Of a stretch of 64,000 nt of DNA, positions 44,901 to 54,912 are shown piece after piece. The stretch is from Psychrosphaera sp. B3R10 (GTDB lineage Bacteria; Pseudomonadota; Gammaproteobacteria; Enterobacterales; Alteromonadaceae). Under the pieces are notes generated by a model, which made no database searches, was not told the origin of the DNA, and worked only from the letters and a program-made list of their open reading frames with translations. Every line of letters starts with the position of its first letter. The stretch's first letter is position 1. The position numbers and the translations under genes are program-made. The stretch is from the NCBI RefSeq assembly GCF_018861025.1, contig NZ_JAHKQH010000007.1, forward strand, positions 241,452-305,451, written 5' to 3'.

Positions 44901-45283
44901 TTATTCGACAAAACCGTCGATTCCGCTATGTATTTAGTCACCAATTAGATCTAAAAAGTTCAAAGAGTTACACCTAAAAAAACCGATTGAAATAAAGATG
45001 AATCAAAATGTAAGCGCTTTCCCTGCGTAGAGTAACGATCCGAAAAATTATAGTCAAGATCACTATATTATACATCTCGCATTTATAAGACGACCTACTG
45101 CCATTTTCCGCACCTTAATTCCAGAGGTTTAAATTATAACTTTCAATTATTTACTCGATAGAACAATTAATATCTCTCAAATTTTTCCTTGTATCTCTAA
45201 ATCTAGACTAATCTTAAAGTAACAAAACTAGCTAAATCAATAGAATACAAACTCTAATTTTCCTTGAGAGTTTTGGAGGCACT
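44901..45283. other. Divergent promoter region of the Nudix regulator and prkA
   Basis: These 383 bases hold one LacI-type operator (45009-45022). The prkA Shine-Dalgarno (GGAGG, 45275-45279) is at the end. No coding frame is seen. Promoters for both directions must lie here, but I cannot place them with confidence. Confidence 0.6.
45009..45022. promoter_or_regulatory. LacI-family operator outside the sugar operons
   Basis: TGTAAGCGCTTTCC differs at two bases from the perfect palindrome and shares its first 11. It is 109 bases before the Nudix-regulator start and 262 bases before prkA. The Nudix gene is the likelier target by distance. Confidence 0.65.
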
Positions 45284-47206
45284 ATGAGTATATTTGACCA
45301 TTACAAACAACGTTTTGAGGCTGAGCAAGAACAAGAATTTACCATTGATGAATTTCTTCAGCTGTGTAAAAAGGACAAGTCTGCGTACGCATCTTCTGCC
45401 GAACGATTATTATTGGCCATTGGAAAACCGGAAATGGTCGATACGTCACAAAATCCTGTATTAAGCCGAATATTCTCAAATCGAATTATCTCTCAATACC
45501 CCGCATTTAAAGACTTTTTTGGGATGGAAGAAGCGATTGAGCAAATTGTTTCTTATTTAAAACATTCGGCCCAAGGGCTAGAAGAGAAAAAACAAATTTT
45601 ATATCTATTAGGACCTGTCGGTGGCGGCAAATCATCACTTGCGGAAAAACTCAAATACCTAATGCAAAAACAACCCATATATTGCATTAAAGGATCTCCG
45701 GTAAACGACCACCCGTTTTGCCTATTTGATCCAGATGAAGATGGCCACATTTTGGAGTCGGAATACAACATTCCACTTCGTTATTTAAAAACAATAATGT
45801 CGCCGTGGGCTGCCAAACGACTAAAAGAGTTTGGTGGAGATATTAGTCAATTTAAAGTAGTTAAACGTAACCCGTCTGTTTTACATCAAATTGGCATCGC
45901 TAAAACCGAACCTGGTGATGACAACAACCAAGACATTAGCTCTCTTGTTGGTAAAGTAGACATCCGAAAACTAGAAGATTTTTCCCAAGACGATCCCGAC
46001 GCCTATAGCTATTCCGGTGCTTTATGCCGTGCAAACCAAGGCTTAATGGAATTTGTCGAAATGTTCAAAGCGCCGATCAAAGTGCTTCATCCGTTGCTAA
46101 CTGCAACACAGGAAGGCAACTATAACGGCACCGAAGGCTTATCAGCATTACCCTATGACGGCATAATTTTAGCCCACAGCAATGAATCCGAATGGGAATC
46201 ATTTAGGAATAATCGCAATAATGAGGCATTTTTAGACCGAGTCTATATTGTAAAAGTGCCCTATTGCATGCGGGTAACTGAAGAAGTAAAAATTTATGAA
46301 AAACTGCTAATAAGTAGTGAACTCGCAAAAGCCCCTTGTGCGCCGAGCACACTAAACATTCTTGCCCAATTTACTATTTTGTCGCGAATTAAAGACGTTG
46401 AAAACAGCTCTGTTTATTCCAAAATGCGTGTTTATGACGGTGAGAGCCTTAAAGATACCGATCCTAAAGCAAAGTCATATCAAGAGTATAAAGATAACGC
46501 CGGCGTTGATGAAGGCATGGCCGGTCTCTCCACCCGTTTTGCATTTAAGATCTTGTCCCGCGTTTTCAACTTCGACCATCAAGAAGTTGCTGCAAATCCA
46601 GTGCACTTGTTTTATGTGCTAGAACAACAAATTGAACGAGAACAATTTCCTCAAGAACAACAAGAAGCCTACTTGGAATTTTTAAAAGGTTATTTAATCC
46701 CACAATACGTTGAATTTATTGGCAAAGAAATTCAAACCGCATATTTGGAATCTTATTCTGAGTACGGTCAAAATATATTTGACCGTTATGTGACTTACGC
46801 CGACTTTTGGATCCAAGACCAAGAATATCGCGATCCAGAAACGGGCCAATTATTTGACCGTTCAGCGCTCAACGACGAACTGGAAAAAATTGAAAAACCG
46901 GCAGGTATAAGTAATCCAAAAGACTTCAGAAATGAAATCGTTAATTTTGTGTTGCGCGCTCGAGCTAAGAAAGAAGGCAAAAACCCGGCGTGGAACAGTT
47001 ACGAAAAACTGCGCACGGTTATAGAGAAAAAGATGTTTTCAAATACAGAAGAGCTGTTACCTGTCATTTCGTTTAATGCTAAAGCAAACGTAAATGATCA
47101 GAAAAAACACGACGATTTTGTAAATCGTATGGTGGAAAAGGGATATACCCCAAAACAAGTACGCCTATTATCGGAATGGTATTTACGCGTCCGAAAATCT
47201 CAGTAA
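45284..47206 (+). CDS. prkA: PrkA-type serine protein kinase (YeaG)
   Basis: A 640-aa AAA-type kinase of the PrkA/YeaG family. The ATP-binding loop GPVGGGKS is at 110-117, and the C-terminal third is the PrkA kinase-like domain. A strong GGAGG precedes the ATG. In enteric bacteria yeaG is transcribed with yeaH under nitrogen or general stress control. Here it leads a three-gene operon with yeaH-like and spoVR-like genes spaced 19 and 15 bases apart. Its targets are unsettled. Confidence 0.95.
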   Translation: MSIFDHYKQRFEAEQEQEFTIDEFLQLCKKDKSAYASSAERLLLAIGKPEMVDTSQNPVLSRIFSNRIISQYPAFKDFFGMEEAIEQIVSYLKHSAQGLEEKKQILYLLGPVGGGKSSLAEKLKYLMQKQPIYCIKGSPVNDHPFCLFDPDEDGHILESEYNIPLRYLKTIMSPWAAKRLKEFGGDISQFKVVKRNPSVLHQIGIAKTEPGDDNNQDISSLVGKVDIRKLEDFSQDDPDAYSYSGALCRANQGLMEFVEMFKAPIKVLHPLLTATQEGNYNGTEGLSALPYDGIILAHSNESEWESFRNNRNNEAFLDRVYIVKVPYCMRVTEEVKIYEKLLISSELAKAPCAPSTLNILAQFTILSRIKDVENSSVYSKMRVYDGESLKDTDPKAKSYQEYKDNAGVDEGMAGLSTRFAFKILSRVFNFDHQEVAANPVHLFYVLEQQIEREQFPQEQQEAYLEFLKGYLIPQYVEFIGKEIQTAYLESYSEYGQNIFDRYVTYADFWIQDQEYRDPETGQLFDRSALNDELEKIEKPAGISNPKDFRNEIVNFVLRARAKKEGKNPAWNSYEKLRTVIEKKMFSNTEELLPVISFNAKANVNDQKKHDDFVNRMVEKGYTPKQVRLLSEWYLRVRKSQ

Positions 47207-47225
47207 TTTAACTGAGGAGGTATGT

Positions 47226-48494
47226 ATGGCGCATTTTATAGATCGTCGATTAAACGGCAAGAACAAAAGCGCGGTTAACCGCCAGCGCTTTTTGCGCCGC
47301 TATAAATCACAGATTAAAAAAGCAGTTGCCGAGTCCATTAGTAAAAGAAGCGTTACTGACACTGAATCTTCTGAAAACATTTCAATCCCAAGTCGGGATA
47401 TAAAAGAACCTATTTTTCATCAAGGAAAAGGCGGAAATCGTGACCGAATTTTACCCGGTAATGATCAATTTATTCCTGGTGACAAAATCAAACGCCCAGA
47501 AGGCGGAGGTCAAGGTTCAGGCGATGGCGACGCCTCCGATTCTGGAGAAGGTCAGGACGAATTTAGTTTCTCTATTTCGATGGAGGAGTATCTAAACTTA
47601 CTCTTTGATGACTTGGAATTACCCAATCTACAAAAAACAGAACAGAAACAAGAAGTTGAATTTGAAACCGTACGCAGTGGTTATAAATCTGAGGGGATCC
47701 CTTCTAGTATCGATATTGTTCGCTCACTAAGAGGTGCCCAAGGAAGGCGCATTGCATTAACAGCCAGTAAAAAAAAGAAGTTAAAAGAATTGCAAAAACA
47801 ACTTGCAGAATTGATGCTGTCGGCAACGCCCGATCCTCGGATTAAAGCTCAGTTAGAAGAACAAATAGAAGATCTAGAACGACGAATTAAAAAAGTGCCT
47901 TTTATTGACACCTTCGACCTACGTTACCGTAATTTTGAAAAGCGCCCTAAGCCAAGTAGCAAAGCGGTGATGTTTTGTCTAATGGATGTATCGGGGTCAA
48001 TGGATCAAAGCACAAAAGACATCGCTAAACGTTTTTATATTTTGCTCTATCAGTTTTTGAGCCGAAGTTATAAAAACACAGAAGTTGTGTTTATTCGTCA
48101 TCATACACAGGCGAAAGAAGTCGATGAACAGGAGTTCTTCTATTCGCAAGAAACAGGAGGAACAATAGTCTCTAGTGCCCTGTATTTAATGGATGAGATT
48201 GTGCAACAGCGTTATCCTGCCAATCAATGGAACATTTATGCAGCACAAGCATCAGACGGTGACAATTGGGCTGACGACTCGCCAAAATGCAGCAAATTAT
48301 TAAACGACAAAATACTGAACTATTCACGTTATTTTAGTTATATCGAAATAACCAATCGCAGTCATCAAACCCTATGGCAAGAGTACCAAGGGTTAACAGA
48401 ACGCCATGATAATTTTGCTATGCAAAATATCAAACAAGCCTCTGATATCTATCCAATCTTCAGAGAATTCTTTAAGAAACAAACGAGCAGTTAG
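47226..48494 (+). CDS. yeaH: YeaH/YhbH-family protein (DUF444)
   Basis: A 422-aa cytosolic protein of the DUF444 family. The N-terminus is basic ([24 protein letters not shown]), then a Gly/Asp-rich linker (about 95-120) leads into a von Willebrand A-like domain with the MIDAS-type motif DVSGSMDQ (about 254-261). The start ATG at 47226 follows GAGGAGG. It occurs almost always with PrkA and SpoVR-like partners, as here. Molecular function remains unknown. Confidence 0.93.
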   Translation: MAHFIDRRLNGKNKSAVNRQRFLRRYKSQIKKAVAESISKRSVTDTESSENISIPSRDIKEPIFHQGKGGNRDRILPGNDQFIPGDKIKRPEGGGQGSGDGDASDSGEGQDEFSFSISMEEYLNLLFDDLELPNLQKTEQKQEVEFETVRSGYKSEGIPSSIDIVRSLRGAQGRRIALTASKKKKLKELQKQLAELMLSATPDPRIKAQLEEQIEDLERRIKKVPFIDTFDLRYRNFEKRPKPSSKAVMFCLMDVSGSMDQSTKDIAKRFYILLYQFLSRSYKNTEVVFIRHHTQAKEVDEQEFFYSQETGGTIVSSALYLMDEIVQQRYPANQWNIYAAQASDGDNWADDSPKCSKLLNDKILNYSRYFSYIEITNRSHQTLWQEYQGLTERHDNFAMQNIKQASDIYPIFREFFKKQTSS

Positions 48495-48509
48495 CGTTAG
48501 GGGAAGGAT

Positions 48510-50042
48510 ATGACAGCAAAAAAGAAACAAAAAGCGCAACCGCTATCAGATGGCCCAGAGTGGACATTTGAGTTATTAGAAGCCTATCAAAATGAAATAA
48601 AACGAGTCGCAGAATATTATCGACTTGATACTTACCCAAACCAAATTGAAATAATTACCTCTGAGCAAATGTTAGATGCTTATTCAAGTGTGGGCATGCC
48701 ACTTAATTACAACCACTGGTCTTTTGGTAAAAAGTTTATAGAGTCTGAACAAAACTATAAACGAGGATTTATGGGGTTGGCCTACGAAATCGTGATTAAT
48801 TCTGACCCCTGTATTTCTTATCTCATGGAAGAAAACACCATCACGATGCAAGCGCTCGTGATTGCACATGCCTGTTATGGTCACAATTCTTTTTTTAAAA
48901 ACAATTACCTTTTTAAAACATGGACGGATGCAGGTTCAATTATTGATTACTTATTATTTGCTCGTAACTACATTGAGCAATGTGAACAAAAGTATGGTGT
49001 AGAGGAAGTTGAAGAGATCCTTGATTCGTGCCATGCCTTAATGAATTTAGGTGTCGACAGATATAAGCGCCCACAAAAAATCTCTATGTTTGAAGAGCAA
49101 AAACGTCAAACAGAACGCGCGGAATATCTACAAAGCCAAGTCAATCAATTGTGGCGAACGATTCCACAGAAAGCCGCTGAAACCAAAATCAAAAGCAGTA
49201 AATTTCCTACAGAACCCCAGGAAAATTTACTTTATTTTTTCGAAAAAAATGCGCCCTTATTGGCCCCTTGGCAACGTGAAATAGTGAGAATAGTCCGTAA
49301 AGTTTCACAGTATTTTTACCCTCAAAAACAAACACAAGTCATGAACGAAGGCTGGGCAAGCTATTGGCACTACACTATTTTGAATCACCTATTCGACGAA
49401 GGTTTGGTCACTGAGCGATTTATTTTAGAGTTTTTACATAGCCACACTGCCGTCGTATATCAGCCTGAATACAACCACCCTGGCTTTAGTGGCATAAACC
49501 CCTATGCTATTGGGTTTGCAATGTTTAAAGACATTAGGCGCATTTGTGAGGCCCCTGATGAAGAAGATAAACTGTGGTTCCCAGATATCGCGGGGTCAAA
49601 TTGGCTTGATACTATGCATTACGCTATGGAAAATTTTAAGGATGAAAGTTTTATTGCCCAGTTTTTATCACCGCGGTTAATGCGTGAGTTTAAACTGTTT
49701 AATTTACAGGACTATGAAGACAATAAAATGTTGGAGGTCACCGCGATACATAATGAGCAAGGCTATCGTAATATCCGCCAGAAACTGGCTTCGCAATATA
49801 ACTTAAGCTTTTTAGAGCCAAATATTCAAGTGATTAATGTCGATGTAAATGGCGATAGATCGTTAACGTTAGAATACACACCACACAACCATATTCCGCT
49901 TAGTGGCAACCTAGACGAAATGATGAGACATGTTTACAGACTATGGGGCTTTGATGTGAAATTGGTTCAACAACAAATTGGAGGGAAATATATTGAGCTA
50001 GCACACTGCCCTGTCGTTGAAAATACGATTAAAGATAACTAG
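48510..50042 (+). CDS. SpoVR-family protein (YcgB-like)
   Basis: A 510-aa cytosolic protein of the SpoVR family. Recognised from PEWTFELLEAYQNEIKRVAEYYRLDTYPNQIEIITSEQM, IAHACYGHNSFFKNNYLF, TQVMNEGWASYWHYTILNHL and GINPYAIGFAMFKDIRRI. The His and Glu residues in the last segments resemble a metal site. A GGGGAAGG ribosome site is present. SpoVR proteins act with PrkA and YeaH in stress or sporulation in various bacteria, by an unknown mechanism. Confidence 0.94.
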   Translation: MTAKKKQKAQPLSDGPEWTFELLEAYQNEIKRVAEYYRLDTYPNQIEIITSEQMLDAYSSVGMPLNYNHWSFGKKFIESEQNYKRGFMGLAYEIVINSDPCISYLMEENTITMQALVIAHACYGHNSFFKNNYLFKTWTDAGSIIDYLLFARNYIEQCEQKYGVEEVEEILDSCHALMNLGVDRYKRPQKISMFEEQKRQTERAEYLQSQVNQLWRTIPQKAAETKIKSSKFPTEPQENLLYFFEKNAPLLAPWQREIVRIVRKVSQYFYPQKQTQVMNEGWASYWHYTILNHLFDEGLVTERFILEFLHSHTAVVYQPEYNHPGFSGINPYAIGFAMFKDIRRICEAPDEEDKLWFPDIAGSNWLDTMHYAMENFKDESFIAQFLSPRLMREFKLFNLQDYEDNKMLEVTAIHNEQGYRNIRQKLASQYNLSFLEPNIQVINVDVNGDRSLTLEYTPHNHIPLSGNLDEMMRHVYRLWGFDVKLVQQQIGGKYIELAHCPVVENTIKDN

Positions 50043-50044
50043 AT

Positions 50045-50078
50045 TTTTGCGAATACCCCCTTTGGTTTATTCGCAAAA
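50045..50078 (+). terminator. Hairpin between spoVR-like and convergent DGC genes
   Basis: Perfect 11-base arms TTTTGCGAATA and TATTCGCAAAA are separated by 12 bases, starting 3 bases after the spoVR-like stop. The A/T-rich ends could serve as a U-run in either direction, so it probably terminates the stress operon. Confidence 0.65.
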
Positions 50079-50148
50079 CATCGTATTTCAGCGTATTTTG
50101 TATAAAAACAATTACAATTAACCTATTAATTTTTCAACTTTATTAAGC

Positions 50149-51138
50149 TTATTTAACAACACGTTCAATATCAGGGGTAAAAGTCCTAACTAAATTACGA
50201 CCATCAGTCTTGGCTACATAAAGCGCACTGTCGGCAGCCTCGATCCAATTTTGGTGATTTTCAAATTGGTCTGAGTATTCTGCTAAGCCCATGCTTATTG
50301 TAAATTTGATTTCAATATCGTTATATAAAACATGGGATTCTTCAACGATTTTTCGAATGCGCTCAGCAAAGATAAGTCCATGCTGAACATCCGTTTCAGT
50401 TAATATCACGGCGTACTCTTCACCACCGTAGCGCCCGCCAATATCCGTTTCACGTAAGTTCTTACGCAGTATCTTAGCTAAATGTAAAATCGCTTCATCA
50501 CCCGCAGCGTGGCCGTACCCATCATTTACTTTTTTAAAGTGATCAATGTCGAATATCAACAACGTACTTATATTGTGACTACGTTTTTGCCGTTGAAATT
50601 CTCTTTGTAAACACTCTTCCCAGTAACCTCGGTTATTAAGATTGGTTAATCGGTCAGTCTGGCTTAGGCGCTTCAGCTCTTTGTTAACTTCTTCTAATTC
50701 AATTTTTGAAATAGCAACATCGGTCACGTCGTAGATAATAATGCAAAGGTGAGTTACTTCACCCATAGTGTCGGTCAGTGGAATAAAAGTGGCGTTTTGG
50801 TACATGAACGGCGCCACACTTGTAATCGGCCGATAGTTCTTAAATTTAAAAATGTGTGGGGTTTGTTCCCATATGGTAAACGCTCGGTTTTTAAGAACAA
50901 AAACTGGATCTGTTTTTTGCTTCAACCAATATTCATCAAGTGCAGGAAATGCTTCAAAAAGTGATTTATTTCTTACGTCATAAGGCGTTACACCAGAATG
51001 ATTTTCCATAAAACCATTCCAAACTTGAATTTTATAATCACGGTCTAGAACAACCAGTCCGACATCTACAGACTGAAACATATCCATTAACCAATGGACT
51101 TCGGATACTTCAATAGTCGCTTTTTCTGTCATGGTCAT
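50149..51138 (-). CDS. PAS-GGDEF diguanylate cyclase
   Basis: A 329-aa cytosolic enzyme making cyclic di-GMP from two GTP. A PAS domain lies at about 12-135 (VGLVVLDRDYKIQVWNGFMEN), then a short coil and a GGDEF domain at about 160-325 with the active-site variant GGEEY. The product-inhibition site RETD is located five residues before it, so both catalysis and feedback should work. Its ATG overlaps the stop of the CheY-CheC gene (ATGA), which suggests that this response regulator modulates the cyclase. Confidence 0.93.
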   Translation of the reverse strand: MTMTEKATIEVSEVHWLMDMFQSVDVGLVVLDRDYKIQVWNGFMENHSGVTPYDVRNKSLFEAFPALDEYWLKQKTDPVFVLKNRAFTIWEQTPHIFKFKNYRPITSVAPFMYQNATFIPLTDTMGEVTHLCIIIYDVTDVAISKIELEEVNKELKRLSQTDRLTNLNNRGYWEECLQREFQRQKRSHNISTLLIFDIDHFKKVNDGYGHAAGDEAILHLAKILRKNLRETDIGGRYGGEEYAVILTETDVQHGLIFAERIRKIVEESHVLYNDIEIKFTISMGLAEYSDQFENHQNWIEAADSALYVAKTDGRNLVRTFTPDIERVVK

Positions 51139-52139
51139 ATGTCAAATAAGAAGTTGAGTTTATTTTGAAGGGTTGGAATTGAGTCTTCAGTAATAAGCAG
51201 TAATAAATCGCAAGTTACATCGTGCCCTTCCAGCCCATAGCTGATTTCAATGGTAAGTGTCTTTTTCCAATGGGTCGAATTGGTATAAATTAAATCCGAT
51301 ACATTACAATGTTGCCCAAGCACGGTTGGGTGACCTTGGCTAAAGTTTAAATCAAGCTGTTCAGACAAGCCTTTAAGTACCGAACCGATTAATATATTGC
51401 CAATATCCATCAATAATTCGAGTTCGACTCGACTATCAACTTTACCTTTATAATTCAGAAGCTTGGCGATATCTTTAAAACCTGAATCGTGTAAGATCAG
51501 TAAAGCTTCTCCGGCAACACCACCGCTTATAAATCCCTGACAGACACCTGACGTCGTATCGTTTGTTTCAACCGACTGCAGCGCCATAGCTAACTCAGAG
51601 ACTTCCAATAAATTTACATTTGGGATAGGAAGTTTTACAAAAACATCCAGCACAGTTGCAAGTAAACTACCCGCCTGCCCCATGGCAACATTTGTAACTT
51701 CTTGCAGAACATCACGAGTTTCAGCATCTAGCAACTTTTCAGCTTTAGGCTTGATTTTACCTAATTCGGCTTCGCTGGTAATACCGTATTTATGTAGGAG
51801 TGCCTGCAGTTTTTCTTTATCAATTGGCTTTTTTATAAAATCCAATGCACCTAAGGCTTTAACTCGTTCATGAGCCGCAGTTTGGATATCTCCTGACACG
51901 ACAATTGTAATAATTGAGATACTTTCGGCTTGTAATGCCTCTAACACGCCATAACCATCTAACACCGGCATATTTAAATCAAGAAAAAGCAAATCTCCCT
52001 GCCCTTTTCTTATAATATCTAAAGCATCTTCGCCGTTAACTGCAAATACCACTTCTACATCCCATTCGTCGGGTAAAGAACGTGCCATTTGTTTACGTGC
52101 TAGATTAGAATCATCACAAATAATTACTGTCGTTTGCAT
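51135..52139 (-). CDS. Response regulator with C-terminal CheC-like phosphatase domain
   Basis: A 334-aa two-domain protein. Residues 1-120 form a CheY receiver with acidic pocket DD (9-10), phosphoacceptor Asp54 (FLDLNMP) and Lys in KKPID. The C-terminal part (about 145-334) matches CheC/CheX proteins, which dephosphorylate CheY-P; the two helix motifs are visible as LQEVTNVAMGQAG and ELLMDIGNILIGS. A receiver joined to a phosphatase may switch itself off. No histidine kinase is nearby. It is translationally coupled to the diguanylate cyclase. Confidence 0.88.
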   Translation of the reverse strand: MQTTVIICDDSNLARKQMARSLPDEWDVEVVFAVNGEDALDIIRKGQGDLLFLDLNMPVLDGYGVLEALQAESISIITIVVSGDIQTAAHERVKALGALDFIKKPIDKEKLQALLHKYGITSEAELGKIKPKAEKLLDAETRDVLQEVTNVAMGQAGSLLATVLDVFVKLPIPNVNLLEVSELAMALQSVETNDTTSGVCQGFISGGVAGEALLILHDSGFKDIAKLLNYKGKVDSRVELELLMDIGNILIGSVLKGLSEQLDLNFSQGHPTVLGQHCNVSDLIYTNSTHWKKTLTIEISYGLEGHDVTCDLLLLITEDSIPTLQNKLNFLFDI

Positions 52140-52282
52140 ATTATTATATTGACCAAATTACCGGTATTTTGAAATAAAATTTTGAATTTAAACCTATTAA
52201 TAATAGATTATGTAAAAACTATAGCAGTTAAATCATAATGCAAGCTAGCATTTATATGCGAAATAACTAAATTGGAGTAAAT

Positions 52283-52879
52283 ATGAAATTTTTATCGGTT
52301 TTCGGCATTCTTATATCAGTGTTCAGTGTTTCTGCCGCTGATATACAGAAAGACTTACCGATCCACTACGATATCGTCAGCGCTGGAGACAAACCCGTTG
52401 CGTTATTGGGGCCACAAATTAATGTCGGGCAACTCGCCCCTAATTTCAAAGTGGTAGATAGTAAATTTAAAACAAAATCTCTAAGCGACTTTAAAGGTAA
52501 GCCGGTTTTAATTAGTGTTGTCCCAAGTTTAGACACTGGTGTTTGCAGTATTCAAACAAAACGATTTAACGACGAAGTAAGTAATTTACCTCAAGATATT
52601 GTGATGTTAACTATTAGTGCCGATTTACCATTTGCTCAAAAACGTTTTTGTCAGGCCGAAAATGTCGACAAGTTAATGACACTGTCTGACTCAGTATGGC
52701 GTGACTTTGGTATGAGTTACGGCGTATTGATTAAAGATATGGGGCTGTTAGCTCGCTCAGTTTTTGTTATTGGACCCGACGGCGTCATCTTTTACAAAGA
52801 GATCGTTGCAAAATTATCTGAACAACCCGATTACGATGCCGCATTTCATGCCATTACCCAGGTTTCTGAGCAAAATTAA
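52283..52879 (+). CDS. tpx: Exported thiol peroxidase (Tpx)
   Basis: A 198-aa atypical two-Cys peroxiredoxin that reduces peroxides. The peroxidatic Cys88 is in PSLDTGVC and the resolving Cys123 in QKRFC, as in Tpx; ISADLPFAQ is also conserved. A signal peptide (about 1-19, ending SVSAA) precedes the domain, which the usual enteric Tpx lacks, so this form probably acts in the periplasm. Ribosome site TTGGAG precedes the ATG. A strong terminator follows, so the gene is monocistronic. Confidence 0.92.
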   Translation: MKFLSVFGILISVFSVSAADIQKDLPIHYDIVSAGDKPVALLGPQINVGQLAPNFKVVDSKFKTKSLSDFKGKPVLISVVPSLDTGVCSIQTKRFNDEVSNLPQDIVMLTISADLPFAQKRFCQAENVDKLMTLSDSVWRDFGMSYGVLIKDMGLLARSVFVIGPDGVIFYKEIVAKLSEQPDYDAAFHAITQVSEQN

Positions 52880-52905
52880 AACTGATTAAAATCAATAAAA
52901 TAGTC

Positions 52906-52935
52906 AAAAAGGCCAAATTAATTTGGCCTTTTTTG
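52906..52935 (+). terminator. Rho-independent terminator after tpx
   Basis: The arms AAAAAGGCCAAAT and ATTTGGCCTTTTT are separated by two bases and end in a T-run. The A-run on the other side makes it potentially bidirectional. Confidence 0.9.
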
Positions 52936-53089
52936 TTGAAAAAATAAAATGCACCCATAGATATGTTTCAAGTTAACGAGCAATGCCTAACGGATTGTCG
53001 ATAACTACCTAACCTGTTCATTTTGAAAGGTTAATTAAATTTGAAATGTATTTAAATAATACTTATTGCTTAAAATAAAGGATAAGAAA

Positions 53090-53527
53090 ATGAGAAATGT
53101 AGACCTATCACCACTATACCGTTCATTCATCGGATTTGACCACCTAGCGACTCTGTTAGACTCAGCAAATCGCACCGATAAATCAAACGGATATCCTCCT
53201 TATAACATTGAATCTGTAGCCGACGATAAATATCGAATTACAATGGCAATTGCCGGATTTAGTGACAATGAATTAGACATTCAGTCTGAACACAATACGC
53301 TTGTCGTAAAAGGGATTAAACCCGAATTAAAGACTGATAAAAAATATCTCTACCAAGGAATTGCTGAGCGAAATTTTGAACGCCGTTTTCAACTAGGTGA
53401 CTATATTAAGGTCATTGATGCAGAACTTGAAAATGGTTTATTGCACATATTCTTAGAGCGCGAAGTTCCTGAAGCACTTAAACCAAGAAAAATTGAAATT
53501 GGCACTGGCAAACTGCTAGAAAGCTAA
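53090..53527 (+). CDS. Small heat-shock protein (Hsp20/IbpA-like)
   Basis: A 145-aa alpha-crystallin-type chaperone that holds unfolding proteins. It opens MRNVDLSPLYRSFIGFDHL as IbpA/IbpB do, then has the crystallin domain at about 35-125 (YRITMAIAGFSDNELDI, ERNFERRFQL, LENGLLHIFLER). The frame extends eight codons upstream, but the ATG at 53090 follows AAAGGA and matches the family N-terminus. It stands alone and ends at a terminator. Confidence 0.94.
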   Translation: MRNVDLSPLYRSFIGFDHLATLLDSANRTDKSNGYPPYNIESVADDKYRITMAIAGFSDNELDIQSEHNTLVVKGIKPELKTDKKYLYQGIAERNFERRFQLGDYIKVIDAELENGLLHIFLEREVPEALKPRKIEIGTGKLLES

Positions 53528-53563
53528 TACACTCAAAAGTGTTCCCCAGTGAATTGTTGTTTT

Positions 53564-53592
53564 ACCGGAAGCTTGCTTCCGGTATTTTTTTG
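53564..53592 (+). terminator. Rho-independent terminator after hsp20
   Basis: The 9-base GC-rich arms ACCGGAAGC and GCTTCCGGT have a two-base loop and are followed by ATTTTTTT. This is a strong intrinsic terminator. Confidence 0.9.
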
Positions 53593-53647
53593 TCTGTTCG
53601 TCAGAAATTTATTTAATTACGATTTTTGAACAAGACTAAACGATACA

Positions 53648-53992
<345 letters not shown>

Positions 53993-54078
53993 TTACCTGA
54001 TCGGGTTTCAATTAGTGAGAAATTATTTTAGTTAACATAGAATATTCTAACCAGTTAAACATGAGAAGAAATTCATTT

Positions 54079-54909
54079 ATGGATGCACAACAAATTCGCA
54101 AGGAAATGATGGTTCAACCAACTATCAATGTAAACCACGAAATTAACAGACGTGTTGAGTTTATCAAAGCAACACTTTTACGTTCTGGGCAGAAAAACCT
54201 AATTTTAGGGATAAGTGGTGGTGTCGACTCTTCTACTTGCGGAAGATTAGCTCAAATTTCAGTGGATCAACTAAATGAAGAACATAACGGCGGATATAGC
54301 TTTTTTGCAATTCGTTTACCTTTTGATATTCAGGCTGACGAAGATGAAGCCCAATTGGCGTTAAGTTTCATTAAACCGACCCACGTGTTAACGGTTAACG
54401 TTAAAGATGCTGTTAACGGTTTACATCACCAAGTTATGCAGTCATTGCCTACAGACATCTCTACGCAGTTTTCCAGCACTCATGTGGACTTCGTAAAGGG
54501 GAATGTGAAAGCGCGCGCTAGAATGGCCGCACAATACGAAATAGCCGGTTTAGTAGGAGGTTTAGTGTTAGGAACCGATCATTCTGCTGAAAATCTCACA
54601 GGCTTTTTTACTAAATGGGGTGATGGCGCTTGTGACTTAATCCCTCTATTTGGCCTAAATAAAAGGCAAGTTCGTGCTTTAGCCGCTGAATTAGGCGCTC
54701 CTAAAAGACTCGTTGAAAAATCTCCGACTGCCGATCTAGAAGAACTTGCGCCAGGCAAAGAAGATGAATCAGCACTTGGGATCACTTATGATGAAATTGA
54801 TGACTTCTTAGAAAATAAAGAGGTGGCGCCACACATTGCTGAGAAATTAACGGAAATATTCAATAAAACTCAACATAAACGGCTACCTATCCCAACGATT
54901 TACGATTGA
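54079..54909 (+). CDS. nadE: Ammonia-dependent NAD synthetase
   Basis: A 276-aa enzyme amidating nicotinate adenine dinucleotide with ammonia and ATP. The PP-loop SGGVDS is at 46-51, and [32 protein letters not shown] and [11 protein letters not shown] are diagnostic. The frame starts six codons earlier, but the ATG at 54079 has AGAAG upstream and begins [14 protein letters not shown] as NadE does. It lacks the glutaminase domain of the longer form. Its stop is 3 bases from the convergent fimT-like gene. Confidence 0.95.
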   Translation: MDAQQIRKEMMVQPTINVNHEINRRVEFIKATLLRSGQKNLILGISGGVDSSTCGRLAQISVDQLNEEHNGGYSFFAIRLPFDIQADEDEAQLALSFIKPTHVLTVNVKDAVNGLHHQVMQSLPTDISTQFSSTHVDFVKGNVKARARMAAQYEIAGLVGGLVLGTDHSAENLTGFFTKWGDGACDLIPLFGLNKRQVRALAAELGAPKRLVEKSPTADLEELAPGKEDESALGITYDEIDDFLENKEVAPHIAEKLTEIFNKTQHKRLPIPTIYD

Positions 54910-54912
54910 TCC

